From Agarilytica sp045430285 (GTDB lineage: Bacteria; Pseudomonadota; Gammaproteobacteria; Pseudomonadales; Cellvibrionaceae), in contig JAILXV010000002.1 in NCBI GenBank assembly GCA_045430285.1, forward strand, positions 1 to 64,000: a stretch of DNA of 64,000 nucleotides, given 5' to 3'. The position numbers and the translations under genes are program-made. This document shows positions 10,324 through 19,797 of this stretch, one piece after another (positions within the stretch are counted from its first letter, which is position 1; each line of letters opens with the position of its first letter). The notes beneath the pieces were generated by a model. It was not told where the DNA came from and ran no database searches. It saw only the letters and a program-made list of their open reading frames with translations.

Positions 10324-11511
10324 ATGAGTAACAGAGAAGTAGTAATCGTTGCGGCAGGCCGCACACCCATTGGTAACTTTGGTGGCTCTATCTCTGGCTT
10401 AACCGCCGATGTCCTAGGCACAACTGTGATCAAAGGACTACTAGAGCAAACCGGCATCAAGCCAGAAAGCGTTGATGAAGTCATCTTCGGGCAAGTATTG
10501 AATGCAGGCATGGGTCAAAACCCTGTACGCGTTGCCTCTGTTAACTCAGGCATCCCTTTTGAAACTCCAGCCATGGGCGTAAGCAAAGTATGTGGCTCTG
10601 GGCTAAAAGCGACTCACCTCGCAGCACAAGCAATTCTGCTTGGCGACGCCGATATCGTAATTGCTGGCGGCCAAGAAAGCATGAGCCAATCTGCTCATGT
10701 ACTGCCTAACAGCCGTAACGGTGCGAAAATGGGCGACTGGAAACTTGTCGACACCATGATCAAAGACGGTTTGACTGATTCGTTCAACCACTACCACATG
10801 GGCATTACCGCCGAAAATATCGCGAAGAAATTCGATATTAGCCGTGAAGAGCAAGACGAGTTCGCTGCGCTTTCACAACAAAAAGCAGAAGCCGCGCAAA
10901 ATGCTGGACGCTTCGATGACGAGATCATCCCAGTAAGCGTGCCACAACGGAAAAAAGACCCCATCATCTTCGATAAAGACGAATTCCCTCGTCACGGCAC
11001 CACTGCAGAAAGCCTGTCAAAACTTCGCGCCGCTTTCGATAAAGAAGGTAGCGTCACCGCAGGCAACGCGTCGGGCCTTAACGATGGCGCAGCAGCTGTG
11101 ATCATGATGAGTGCGGACAAAGCAAAAGAGCTTGGTCTTAAGCCACTTGTTAAAGTAGCCGCTTACGCGAGTTCTGGTGTTGATCCCGCAATTATGGGCA
11201 CGGGTCCAATTCCTGCAACACAGCGCTGTTTGAGCAAAGCCGGTTGGAATGTTGATGACCTCGACCTTATCGAAGCAAACGAAGCATTCGCTGCACAATC
11301 AATATCTGTAACTCGCGGCCTAGAATTGGACCCCGCGAAAGTAAACGTCAACGGCGGCGCAATCGCCTTAGGGCACCCCATCGGCGCTTCAGGTTGTCGT
11401 GTACTCGTGACATTGATTCATGAAATGTTAAAGCGAGAATCAAACAAAGGTTTGGCCACACTCTGTATCGGTGGCGGTATGGGTGTTGCCTTGGCGGTCG
11501 AACGCGTATAG
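10324..11511 (+). CDS. Acetyl-CoA C-acetyltransferase (thiolase)
   Basis: Thiolase that condenses two acetyl-CoA to acetoacetyl-CoA or runs in reverse (AtoB/PhaA type). I start at ATG 10324 because a GGAG ribosome site lies just upstream; an in-frame ATG at 10291 adds 11 non-conserved residues. 395 residues. The nucleophile is C90 in VCGSGLKA. NEAFAAQ, the GHPIGASG histidine (about 351) and the CIGGGMG cysteine (about 381) complete the catalytic set. It stands alone with its own terminator. No PHA synthase or CoA-transferase is adjacent, so the exact pathway is not fixed by context. Confidence 0.93.
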   Translation: MSNREVVIVAAGRTPIGNFGGSISGLTADVLGTTVIKGLLEQTGIKPESVDEVIFGQVLNAGMGQNPVRVASVNSGIPFETPAMGVSKVCGSGLKATHLAAQAILLGDADIVIAGGQESMSQSAHVLPNSRNGAKMGDWKLVDTMIKDGLTDSFNHYHMGITAENIAKKFDISREEQDEFAALSQQKAEAAQNAGRFDDEIIPVSVPQRKKDPIIFDKDEFPRHGTTAESLSKLRAAFDKEGSVTAGNASGLNDGAAAVIMMSADKAKELGLKPLVKVAAYASSGVDPAIMGTGPIPATQRCLSKAGWNVDDLDLIEANEAFAAQSISVTRGLELDPAKVNVNGGAIALGHPIGASGCRVLVTLIHEMLKRESNKGLATLCIGGGMGVALAVERV

Positions 11512-11546
11512 CACACATCTCAACGCTAACAGCACATAACAATAGG

Positions 11547-11579
11547 AAGCCGCAGACATCCCATGTCAGCGGCTTTTTT
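11547..11579 (+). terminator. Rho-independent terminator after thiolase gene
   Basis: AAGCCGC...GCGGCTT stem with an inner GACA/TGTC helix across a single A-A mismatch, loop TCCCA, followed by six T residues. Confidence 0.9.
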
Positions 11580-11723
11580 CATTTTTCCCCTTTAAAATAA
11601 CTGTCAGTTTAAACCGCTCCCAAAACACAAGACGAGTTACCTGTCTCTTTCATCATTTTTATTCGCGCCCCAATTAGTGCCATAATGATCTCAATCATTT
11701 TTTGAAGATTAAGGGAATTTAGC

Positions 11724-12320
11724 ATGTCGACAAGCACCATCATTACTCTCGTAGTTATTGCTGTACTCGTGTTTTACATAGTCAGTATCTACAACACTCT
11801 CGTTAGTCTAAAAAACCGCTATCAAAATGGATTCTCGCAAATCGAAGTCCAACTCAAGCGCCGCTACGATCTTATTCCTAACCTAGTGGAAACGGCAAAA
11901 GGGTATTTAAAACATGAGCGCGAAACCTTGGAAGCAGTCATCTCCGCTCGAAACGCTGCAGCTAATGGTTTGGCAGCAGCAGCGGCAGACCCAACAAACG
12001 GCGCTGCGATCGCTGACCTTGCTGGGGCTGAAGGCGCTCTCGCCGGAGCGCTTGGTCGCTTAAGTGTTGTAATGGAAGCTTACCCTGACCTTAAAGCGAA
12101 TCAGAATATGGCCCAACTTACAGAAGAGCTGACCACGACAGAAAACAAAGTGTCTTTTGCCCGTCAAGGGTTCAACGACTCAGTTACTGAATACAATACC
12201 TACCGCCAGAGTTTTCCGCCTGTATTTTTTGCGAACTTCTTTGGCCACAATAAAGACGCTGAATTACTGGAATTTGAAGATAGCAAAGAGATCCAAGCTG
12301 CCCCTAAAATCTCCTTTTAG
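11724..12320 (+). CDS. LemA family protein
   Basis: 198 residues. A single N-terminal membrane helix (about residues 5-25) is followed by the LemA helical domain, with the diagnostic run YQNGFSQIEVQLKRRYDLIPNLV at residues 33-55 and YNTYRQSFP near the end. The function of LemA proteins is not settled; they often sit next to an M48 protease gene, as here (17 bp spacing). The start has an AGGGA ribosome site. Confidence 0.92.
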   Translation: MSTSTIITLVVIAVLVFYIVSIYNTLVSLKNRYQNGFSQIEVQLKRRYDLIPNLVETAKGYLKHERETLEAVISARNAAANGLAAAAADPTNGAAIADLAGAEGALAGALGRLSVVMEAYPDLKANQNMAQLTEELTTTENKVSFARQGFNDSVTEYNTYRQSFPPVFFANFFGHNKDAELLEFEDSKEIQAAPKISF

Positions 12321-12337
12321 TCTGAGTTAGTTTCACT

Positions 12338-14263
12338 ATGAACTTCTTTCAGCATCAAGACGCCGCCCGCAAAAAGACAGGCCTACTCGTCGGCCTGCTC
12401 TTAGCTGCGGTACTCACACTTATAGGCATCACGATTCTTGCAATCGGAATGTTTATGTATTTCGCTCAGACATACTCCAATTCCGTGTCTGCATATAACG
12501 TCCGAGGAACATCTTTGCATGAGCATTTTCTATCCCTCCTCGGCTCACCAATCACTTCATGGATCGCGCTTGGCGTTATAGCTGTCGTTGCTCTCGGTTG
12601 CCTATACAAGTGGCTGCAACTGGGACGAGGCGGTAAAGCTGTCGCAGAAGCTCTGGGCGGAAAACCCATCAATCCCAACAGTTCTGACCCACTCGAACGA
12701 AAAGCCTTAAACATCGTTGAAGAAATGGCAATTGCCTCTGGGAATCCGGTGCCTCCCGTATACCTCATAAACGACGATGCGATTAACGCCTTCGCCGCAG
12801 GCTTAGACCGACGTGATGCCGTTATCGGGCTGACACACGGGTGCATCAAGCTCCTGTCCAGAGATGAGCTACAAGGGGTCGTCGCTCATGAATTCAGCCA
12901 TATTCATAACGGTGATATGCGCTTAAATATGCGTTTAATCGCCATCCTGCATGGGATATTGCTTATTGGCCTGATCGGCTACTTCATCGCTCACGGCTCG
13001 GGCGGCTCCTACCGGTACCACAACCATCGACGTCGCGACGGAAAACAAATGAGTCTTGGACTCTCACTGATGGCAATCGGCTACGGTGGTACTTTTTTCG
13101 GCAACATAATTAAGGCTGCCGTCAGTCGCCAAAGAGAATTTTTGGCGGACGCTTCCGCCGTGCAGTTCACTCGTAATCCCAGCGGTATCAGTGGTGCGCT
13201 GAAAAAAATTGGCGGGTTTAGTGGCGGCTCTCAACTCTCTAGCGGCAATGCTGCAGAATTTAGTCATTTGTTTTTCGGGCAGGGTGTGCGCACCGCATTC
13301 AGCTCGCTGATGGCGACCCACCCCCCATTACAAGATCGCATAAAACGCATTGAACCTCGCTGGGCAGGTAAGTTTCCTGATGTCATAGATGAAGCGGTAA
13401 TCGACAACCCCCGAAGTGGTGCCGATGCGGAGGTTTCTAAATTCTCTCAGCGGGCCTCACACAGCACCTCTGTAAACAACATAAAAGAAAACATTGTAGA
13501 TCAAGTAGGAGAAGCCGGATTTGAGTCCATATCTAGGGCTGACCAACTTATCGAAGGCCTGACAAAGGAGTTATACGAGGCCGCTCACGAAGCTTTTTCA
13601 GCACGGGCGCTGGTTTACGGACTTCTCCTGGACAATACGGTCGTCACTCGCGACGCTCAGCTTTCACAATTAAAGAGAGAGGCACACCCAGTGACCTATA
13701 GAGTGCTGCTCAAGATGCTGGAGGACCTTGTCGCACTTCCTCGAGACTCCCGCCTGACACTTTTATCTTTGTGTATGCCGGCACTTAAGCAGCTTTCCTG
13801 TCGGCAATACCTCGTATTTAAAAAGAACCTTGCCGAGCTGGTCAAAGCAGATAAAAAGGTCTCCCTCTTTGAATGGAGCATTTATCGCATCACCACGAAA
13901 ACAATCGAGGGCAGTGCCCAATCTGGTAAAAAGCGCCTAACGCAGCTTTCAGAGGAGGTGCAAAATATTCTTTATTTCACTGCGCTCGCTGGAAAGAACA
14001 AAGACACACTTAAGGCCTTTAACCAGGGGCTCGCTGCGCTCAATATGCCCTTACATATCGAACTGCCGAATATGAGATTATCACTGCCGACGCTGGATAA
14101 ATCATTGAATCGACTAGAAAGCACAAGCCCCTTAGAAAAACCTCAACTTCTCAAAGCATTGATTAAAATCATCAATGCGGACGAGAAAGTAACGGACGAC
14201 GAAAAGGAAATATTTCGCGCAGTCGCTGACACGCTCAATTGTCCAGTTCCGCCGCTGGACTAA
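12338..14263 (+). CDS. M48 family metalloprotease with long C-terminal extension
   Basis: 641-residue membrane protease related to HtpX. Two N-terminal transmembrane helices (about residues 15-45 and 68-90) come before the catalytic domain with HEFSH near residue 185 (zinc ligands and catalytic Glu) and a second helix with the third ligand region REFLADASAV near residue 267. A further hydrophobic helix lies near 205-220. From about residue 380 it continues for 260 residues. The final part (LLKALIKIINADEKVTDDEK) looks like a TerB/DjlA-type acidic helical domain, so the protein is about twice HtpX length. Partner LemA is immediately upstream. Substrate unknown; a role in membrane-protein turnover is inferred. 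Confidence 0.85.
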   Translation: MNFFQHQDAARKKTGLLVGLLLAAVLTLIGITILAIGMFMYFAQTYSNSVSAYNVRGTSLHEHFLSLLGSPITSWIALGVIAVVALGCLYKWLQLGRGGKAVAEALGGKPINPNSSDPLERKALNIVEEMAIASGNPVPPVYLINDDAINAFAAGLDRRDAVIGLTHGCIKLLSRDELQGVVAHEFSHIHNGDMRLNMRLIAILHGILLIGLIGYFIAHGSGGSYRYHNHRRRDGKQMSLGLSLMAIGYGGTFFGNIIKAAVSRQREFLADASAVQFTRNPSGISGALKKIGGFSGGSQLSSGNAAEFSHLFFGQGVRTAFSSLMATHPPLQDRIKRIEPRWAGKFPDVIDEAVIDNPRSGADAEVSKFSQRASHSTSVNNIKENIVDQVGEAGFESISRADQLIEGLTKELYEAAHEAFSARALVYGLLLDNTVVTRDAQLSQLKREAHPVTYRVLLKMLEDLVALPRDSRLTLLSLCMPALKQLSCRQYLVFKKNLAELVKADKKVSLFEWSIYRITTKTIEGSAQSGKKRLTQLSEEVQNILYFTALAGKNKDTLKAFNQGLAALNMPLHIELPNMRLSLPTLDKSLNRLESTSPLEKPQLLKALIKIINADEKVTDDEKEIFRAVADTLNCPVPPLD

Positions 14264-14286
14264 AAATTCTGAACCACCAAAACGAA

Positions 14287-14318
14287 AAAAGCCTAGAAGC
14301 ATTCGCTTCTAGGCTTTT
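14287..14318. terminator. Bidirectional terminator
   Basis: Perfect 14-bp stem AAAAGCCTAGAAGC / GCTTCTAGGCTTTT with loop ATTC, flanked by A and T runs. It lies between the convergent M48 protease and YIP1 genes and can serve both. Confidence 0.93.
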
Positions 14319-14342
14319 GACTAATTCTATAGCTAGAGAAGG

Positions 14343-14960
14343 CTAATCGACAAACTCAGGGCCAATACCCATACCCCAAATAAGCACTGTACCGATCATT
14401 GCAGTCACCATCAAAACCAACCCAACCGTAACGATTGAAGACGCGTACATAAACGCACGATCCTTATCGATATTCATCAAAATAGGAAGGCCCTCATAAA
14501 CAAGGTAAAGCGAATAACACCCCGCAACAACCATCGCCAAAGCATTCAGCCAAAGCACAGGGTAAACAAGAAAAACCCCCACAAGCAGCAGAGGCGTCGT
14601 TACAAATACCGCGAGCGCCGTGCCATCGTAATGGACGCGATCTGCAGGGCCTTCAACGCCATAGGTTTTAGACATCCAATTAACAAACTCTCCTAAGACA
14701 AATATTCCTGCAAGTAAGGCCACATACGTTAAGGCACACAAGGACACGGCGCTTTCTACAGACAACTTAACAGGGTCTGCATCACCAACGGCCCAACCGA
14801 CCTGAGTCACGCCGTAAAACGCAGCCAGAACAGGAATCAACGCAAGAAACGGGATATGAGTCAGAAACACGCCCCGAAATGATTGCTTCTGATCACGAAT
14901 GAGCTGCCACTCCTGATCTGGGTTGGTAAGAATGCCTAGTGTGTGGTCAAGAAACGCCAT
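14343..14960 (-). CDS. YIP1 family inner-membrane protein
   Basis: 205 residues with about five transmembrane helices (roughly residues 30-55, 70-95, 115-140, 140-160 and 172-198). The N-terminal ~30 residues (DHTLGILTNPDQEWQLI) are the start signature of bacterial YIP1/DUF1282 membrane proteins. No enzymatic motif is visible and the role is unknown. It is downstream of sspB on the same strand but separated by 160 bp, so it may be independently transcribed. Confidence 0.75.
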   Translation of the reverse strand: MAFLDHTLGILTNPDQEWQLIRDQKQSFRGVFLTHIPFLALIPVLAAFYGVTQVGWAVGDADPVKLSVESAVSLCALTYVALLAGIFVLGEFVNWMSKTYGVEGPADRVHYDGTALAVFVTTPLLLVGVFLVYPVLWLNALAMVVAGCYSLYLVYEGLPILMNIDKDRAFMYASSIVTVGLVLMVTAMIGTVLIWGMGIGPEFVD

Positions 14961-15120
14961 AACCCCTCCAACGTATGTAAGGTCTTTATTATTTTGAAAT
15001 TACGAAACGTAACAATTATAGAATCAGCTTGCGCAGAAATGCTATATCTAAACCGCAGAAACACTTGATATAGGTTAAACGAAGCCAACTCTGCAACTAA
15101 AACCTGAGGCTACAGCCAAA

Positions 15121-15534
15121 CTACTTAACCACACGCAATGATGCGCGACGATCAGACGTATCTTTTTTAGCTTTGGTGGCGGTGTTAGAGGGCTCTGGAT
15201 CCGGCTCTTCAGGCGGCGCTTCAAAGTCGAAGTTCATCCCCTGGCCATTCTCTCGCGCATAGATCCCCATAATGGAGTAGACAGGAACATACACGTCAGT
15301 AGGAATGCCCCCAAAACGCGCATTAAAAGAAATTGCTTTGTTTCCCATATCCAGCTCTATAACAGCACCAGGGGAAACATTCAGTATGATTTGGCCATCG
15401 CTATTCACATACTGCTGTGGAAGGCTCGCGCCCTCAGCAGTGGCATTCACCACAATCACTGGGGTGAAGCCGTTATCAACGATCCATTCGTAAAGGGCCC
15501 GAATCATATAGGGGCGGCTAGATGTCATTGCCAT
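15121..15534 (-). CDS. sspB: ClpXP protease specificity-enhancing factor SspB
   Basis: 137 residues. The N-terminal folded domain (about 1-105) binds the ssrA tag; the family pattern SSRPYMIRALYEWI and FNARFGG is clear. A proline/acid-rich flexible linker follows, and a short C-terminal tail RASLRVVK is the ClpX-binding module, as in E. coli SspB. It delivers tagged incomplete proteins and RseA-type substrates to ClpXP. Located just downstream of sspA, the usual operon. Confidence 0.94.
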   Translation of the reverse strand: MAMTSSRPYMIRALYEWIVDNGFTPVIVVNATAEGASLPQQYVNSDGQIILNVSPGAVIELDMGNKAISFNARFGGIPTDVYVPVYSIMGIYARENGQGMNFDFEAPPEEPDPEPSNTATKAKKDTSDRRASLRVVK

Positions 15535-15586
15535 ATATAGAAACCTACGAGCCCTGTAATCTTAAGTATTTAATTCCGACACCAAA

Positions 15587-16219
15587 CTAAGAACGCATCT
15601 CACGCTCAAGTTCAGTCAAACTTTCTTGGAAAGATGGACGCTCAAACATACGGTCCATATATTCCAAAAGCGGCATCGTTTGGCGAGTACGCGGCATTTC
15701 AACACCGAACTCTTCCAATCGCCACAAGATGGGTGCCAAGCAACAATCGACCAAAGTAAATTCATCGCTCATGAAAAATGGCTTTTCAGAGAATATTGGC
15801 GCAATCGCAACCAAGCTATCTTTTAGCTCTTGTCGTGCTTTAGCAACAGCTTCTTTGTTGCGGCCATCAGAAATTACCTTAACCAACGGACACCAGTCAC
15901 GCTCGATTCGATAGATAAATTGGCGACTTTCCGCACGGGCTACAGGGTAGACAGGCAACAGTGGTGGATGAGGAAAACGCTCATCCAAATACTCCATCAT
16001 TGCTGCGGTGTTATAGAGAGACAATTCCCGATCCAACAACGTTGGTAAAGAGTTGTATGGATTAATTTCGCTCAATTCTTCCGGTATCTCGCCAGGACTG
16101 ACATCAACAACATCAACCGTTACGCCTTTCTCGGCCAACACGATGCGTACACGATGACTGTAATGATCCCGACTATCGGAAAAATACGTCATGGACGAGC
16201 GCTTTGCTACAACTCCCAT
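15587..16219 (-). CDS. sspA: Stringent starvation protein A
   Basis: 210-residue glutathione-S-transferase-fold protein that binds RNA polymerase and alters promoter use under starvation. The N-terminal thioredoxin-like part (residues 9-85) includes RVRIVLAEKG and the SLPTLLDRELSLYNT region. The C-terminal helical domain follows. SspA proteins lack GST activity. The order petBC-sspA-sspB is conserved in Pseudomonas and related genomes. Confidence 0.94.
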   Translation of the reverse strand: MGVVAKRSSMTYFSDSRDHYSHRVRIVLAEKGVTVDVVDVSPGEIPEELSEINPYNSLPTLLDRELSLYNTAAMMEYLDERFPHPPLLPVYPVARAESRQFIYRIERDWCPLVKVISDGRNKEAVAKARQELKDSLVAIAPIFSEKPFFMSDEFTLVDCCLAPILWRLEEFGVEMPRTRQTMPLLEYMDRMFERPSFQESLTELEREMRS

Positions 16220-16340
16220 TCACTTACCCCAAAATTTTCTTACTAAAGCTTACAAAACTGCCGCTGCAAACACACGTCATGCAGCGGCAACTCGATTTAA
16301 TGGAAAAACAATAAAAAGCTGTCCTTAAGGGACGGACTTA

Positions 16341-18392
16341 TCAATGAATATCTTTCCAATACTCGCGGTTTAACAACCAAGTAAAGATGAGCAATACACC
16401 TAAGAATAGAAATACAAATATCCCGATTCGCTTACGCTCTTCCACTACTGGCTCAGCCATATACGCCATAAAATTTACAAGATCGTAAACAGTATCGCTG
16501 TACTCTTCTTCACTTAAAGTGCCTTTGACATCCGCCACTTTCAAACTGCCACATGAGGTTTCCACAGCTTCGCCCAATTCGTTACGCTCAGTGTGACCAT
16601 GGCCATCAAGCTTTTCACCAGGTGCACACTCAGGCAAACCTTGTAATTCCATAAGTACGTGAGGCATACCCACATTCGCGAACACTTTATTATTCACGCC
16701 TTTAGGACGGCTCTCGTCTTTGTAAAAGTTCTTCAGGAAGGTATAAACCCAATCGTTAGAACGCGCACGCGTCACCAACGTTAAATCAGGAGGTGTAGCA
16801 CCAAACCATTTTTTTGAACTGTCAGGCGACATAGAAATCTGCATCAAACTACCGATCTTTTGATCAGAAAACACAAGATTTTCTAACATAGCATCGTGAG
16901 GAATATCTAAATCATCAGCTACACGCTCGTAACGAGAAAAGTTCGCAGAGTGACAGCCCATGCAATAGTTTACGAAGGTCGCTGCGCCACGCTGCATGGA
17001 TTCTTTGTTTTTAAAGTCCGCTTCAAAATGCTCGCAAGGGATTGATCCACATGCGCCACCGCCAGCAGCAACCGCTTTAATAGGCACGATAACCAAGACC
17101 AAGAACAACGCAAGAGCACCAAAGACAAGCCCTTTACCGAGGCCCTTCATTTGAACTCGTGAAGGCTCAGGAAGCGTCTTCTCACGCGAAGTCCAGAAAG
17201 GCATACCGATGAAGTAAGCAAAATAGATCACAGTACAGATTTGCGATAGCGCTGTACGTGCTGGTGTAGGCGCTTTAACACCCAAGTAACCCAGGATCAC
17301 GAATGCGGCAGCAAACACGATTAGCGCGACACGACTGAAAGTGCCTTTGTAACGCATTGATTTAACGGGTGATTTATCCAACCAAGGAAGGAAGAACAAA
17401 ATCACAATCGCAGCAGCCATCGCGATGAAGCCCAAGAACTTAGAAGTAAATACACCACCCAAGTCAAAGGTTACCGCACGAAGAATCGCGTAGAACGGAG
17501 TGAAGTACCATACCGGCGCAATATGCTCAGGCGTTTTCAGGTTATTCGCTTCTTCAAAGTTAGCAAATTCTAAGAAGTACCCATTCAATTCTGGCGCGAA
17601 GAAAACCACACCCAAAAATGCGAACAAGAAGACTGTAATACCCACAAGGTCGTGAACTGTGTAGTACGGATGGAAAGGAACACCGTCTAAAGGGATACCG
17701 TTTTCATCTTTGTTCTTTTTAATCTCAACACCGTCTGGGTTGTTTGAGCCCACTTCGTGAAGCGCAAGAAGATGAAGCACGACAAGTGCAAGCAGTACAA
17801 TAGGAAGCGCAACCACGTGAAGTGCGAAGAAGCGGTTCAGTGTAGCGCCCGAGATAAGGTAATCACCACGAATCCATTGAACAAGGTCTTCACCAACATA
17901 AGGAATCGCACCGAACAAGTTAACGATAACCTGTGCACCCCAATAAGACATTTGTCCCCAAGGCAGAACGTAACCAAGGAATGCTTCTGCCATCAAGGCA
18001 ACGTAGATCACCATACCGAAGATCCACACTAATTCACGAGGCGATTTGTACGAGCCGTACATTAAGCCACGGAACATATGGAGATACACAACCATAAAGA
18101 AGGCTGATGCACCGGTGGAGTGTAAATAACGAATCATCCAGCCGTACGGCACATCACGCATGATGTACTCAACAGAAGCAAACGCTTCTTCCGCTGAAGG
18201 AACGTAGTTCATCGTCAACCAAATACCAGTAAGCAATTGGTTAACTAAAACGAGTAGAGAAAGAACACCAAAGAAATACCAAAAGTTGAAGTTCTTAGGC
18301 GCGTAGTATTTACCCATATGGGTATCCCACGCACGTTGAACAGGAAGACGAGCGTCAATCCAATTCCATAAACCTGTTAGCCATGCTTGCAT
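16341..18392 (-). CDS. petBC: Fused cytochrome b / cytochrome c1 of the bc1 complex
   Basis: 683-residue single open frame that encodes both heme subunits of ubiquinol:cytochrome c oxidoreductase. Residues 1 to ~410 are cytochrome b: heme ligands H91/H105 and H192/H207, Qo-site motif PVWY at 293-296 (PEWY in many other bacteria). Residues ~415-440 form an internal signal-peptide-like helix ending in KAVAA, followed by cytochrome c1 with CMGCH at 477-481, a probable methionine ligand in VGMPHV, and a C-terminal anchor helix. Most gammaproteobacteria have two genes. Bradyrhizobium fbcH is the classic precedent for a polyprotein cut by signal peptidase. An internal ATG (codon 415, position 17150) could also start c1 separately, but no good ribosome site precedes it. 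Starts 2 bp after petA. Confidence 0.93.
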   Translation of the reverse strand: MQAWLTGLWNWIDARLPVQRAWDTHMGKYYAPKNFNFWYFFGVLSLLVLVNQLLTGIWLTMNYVPSAEEAFASVEYIMRDVPYGWMIRYLHSTGASAFFMVVYLHMFRGLMYGSYKSPRELVWIFGMVIYVALMAEAFLGYVLPWGQMSYWGAQVIVNLFGAIPYVGEDLVQWIRGDYLISGATLNRFFALHVVALPIVLLALVVLHLLALHEVGSNNPDGVEIKKNKDENGIPLDGVPFHPYYTVHDLVGITVFLFAFLGVVFFAPELNGYFLEFANFEEANNLKTPEHIAPVWYFTPFYAILRAVTFDLGGVFTSKFLGFIAMAAAIVILFFLPWLDKSPVKSMRYKGTFSRVALIVFAAAFVILGYLGVKAPTPARTALSQICTVIYFAYFIGMPFWTSREKTLPEPSRVQMKGLGKGLVFGALALFLVLVIVPIKAVAAGGGACGSIPCEHFEADFKNKESMQRGAATFVNYCMGCHSANFSRYERVADDLDIPHDAMLENLVFSDQKIGSLMQISMSPDSSKKWFGATPPDLTLVTRARSNDWVYTFLKNFYKDESRPKGVNNKVFANVGMPHVLMELQGLPECAPGEKLDGHGHTERNELGEAVETSCGSLKVADVKGTLSEEEYSDTVYDLVNFMAYMAEPVVEERKRIGIFVFLFLGVLLIFTWLLNREYWKDIH

Positions 18393-18394
18393 GA

Positions 18395-18988
18395 TTACGC
18401 CTCCTGATCTTCGCCGATGAGGATGACATCATCGCTCAAGTATTTGTGAGAAGGGACTTCCAAGTTAATCGGCGCAGGTACACCCGCTAATACGCGGCCA
18501 GCCAAATCAAACTTAGAACCGTGACATGCACAGAAGAAACCGCCCTGCCAAGCCTCACCACCGAGGTCTTGCGCGCCCACTTCTGGTCGATAGCTTGGAG
18601 CACACCCCAAATGCGTACATAGTCCAAGTAATACAGCGAACTCTTCTTTAATAGAGCGCGCTTTGTTTTTGGCATATACCGGCTGAACCGACTTATCGGA
18701 TTCTGGATCACGTAAGTCTGGTTCCATTTTATCTAGGCCAGCTAAGGACTCAGCCGTACGTCGAAAAACGTATACCGGCTTACCTCGCCATTCAACAGTA
18801 ATCATTTGGCCTGGCTCAAGCTTACTAATGTTAACCGAGACAGGTGCGCCAGCCGCTTTGGCTTTTGCACTGGGGTTCCATGAACCCACAAACGGAACAG
18901 CGGCACCTACAACACCTGCAGCTCCTACGGCGGACGTGAGCGCAGTTAGCACTCTGCGACGCCCTACATTTACTCCGTCATTACTCAT
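18395..18988 (-). CDS. petA: Ubiquinol-cytochrome c reductase Rieske iron-sulfur subunit
   Basis: 197 residues. An N-terminal Tat-type signal (GRRRVLTAL at residues 9-17) remains as the membrane anchor, then the Rieske domain with the two cluster-binding boxes CTHLGC and CACHGSKFD, which provide two Cys and two His for the [2Fe-2S] centre. It transfers electrons from quinol to cytochrome c1. First gene of the petA-petBC operon; the 350 bp upstream carry its promoter region. Confidence 0.96.
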   Translation of the reverse strand: MSNDGVNVGRRRVLTALTSAVGAAGVVGAAVPFVGSWNPSAKAKAAGAPVSVNISKLEPGQMITVEWRGKPVYVFRRTAESLAGLDKMEPDLRDPESDKSVQPVYAKNKARSIKEEFAVLLGLCTHLGCAPSYRPEVGAQDLGGEAWQGGFFCACHGSKFDLAGRVLAGVPAPINLEVPSHKYLSDDVILIGEDQEA

Positions 18989-19341
18989 GACGTAACTCTC
19001 CCCTATCGGATTTTAATTGAAGGCTGGTTTCTGAGTACCGAGTTATCAGTACCATCAGTCGAAATTTGATTGCCCACTTAGCTCAATCGATCAAACGTAT
19101 TTCGATTCGCTCAGAGTTGTTATTGTGGTCGGTAATCTCAATTCCTGCCTACTTAATACTGTACATATCGCGAACAGACCAAGATTTTCGGTGGGACCGA
19201 GAAAAAATTTGGCTCATGGTAAAGAAATTCCCCAAAACTAACAAGGTAATTAGGGGGGCGAGAGCCACGAAAGGCAGCGGTTTTAGCCGCCAGCAAACAT
19301 GGAACGCAAGAGCCAAACGATATTCAACACAACGACATAAC
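18989..19341. other. Gene-free region upstream of petA
   Basis: About 350 bp between the petA start and the rpsI terminator. It must hold the petA promoter, but I could not fix convincing -35/-10 boxes. A 102-codon plus-strand frame runs through it and into the terminator hairpin; it has no family resemblance and I do not call it a gene. Confidence 0.6.
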
Positions 19342-19372
19342 AAAAAAGCCCAAACCATAGGATTTGAGCTTT
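19342..19372 (-). terminator. Rho-independent terminator after rplM-rpsI
   Basis: Minus strand: an 11-bp stem beginning AAGCTCAAATC, a CTAT loop, then the complementary arm running into TTTTTT. It includes two G-T wobble pairs. It lies 22 bp past the rpsI stop. Confidence 0.88.
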
Positions 19373-19394
19373 GATGAAAGAGCGGTAAAGCGAA

Positions 19395-19787
19395 TTAACG
19401 TTTCGAAAATTGTGGCTTTTTACGTGCCTTGCGAAGACCGACTTTCTTACGCTCCACTTCACGAGCATCACGAGTAACGTAACCCGCTTGGCGAAGTGAA
19501 GGACGATTGGCTTCGTCATATGCGATCAATGCACGGGTTAAACCGTGACGGATAGCACCAGCTTGACCGAAGCTACCACCGCCTTTAACGGTTGCGTTGA
19601 CGTCAAAACTGCCGACGTCGCCAGTACATTCAAGTGGTTGACGTACGATCATACGCGCTACTTGACGACCAAAATACTCGTCTAACGTAGAACCGTTAAC
19701 GGTAATTTTGCCTTCGCCTTTCGTAATAAATACGCGAGCCGTAGAAGTTTTACGACGACCCGTACCATAGTATTGTTCTGCTGCCAT
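19395..19787 (-). CDS. rpsI: 30S ribosomal protein S9
   Basis: 130 residues, the family length. YYGTGRRKTSTARVFI at the start and the basic C-terminal tail ending KKPQFSKR, which reaches into the ribosomal P site, are diagnostic. It follows rplM by 10 bp in the conserved rplM-rpsI operon. Confidence 0.98.
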   Translation of the reverse strand: MAAEQYYGTGRRKTSTARVFITKGEGKITVNGSTLDEYFGRQVARMIVRQPLECTGDVGSFDVNATVKGGGSFGQAGAIRHGLTRALIAYDEANRPSLRQAGYVTRDAREVERKKVGLRKARKKPQFSKR

Positions 19788-19797
19788 GATCCTGCCC

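Noticed and set aside
19066..19374. 102-codon plus-strand frame upstream of petA
   Set aside because: It runs through the rpsI terminator, has no recognisable domain and lies in a promoter region.
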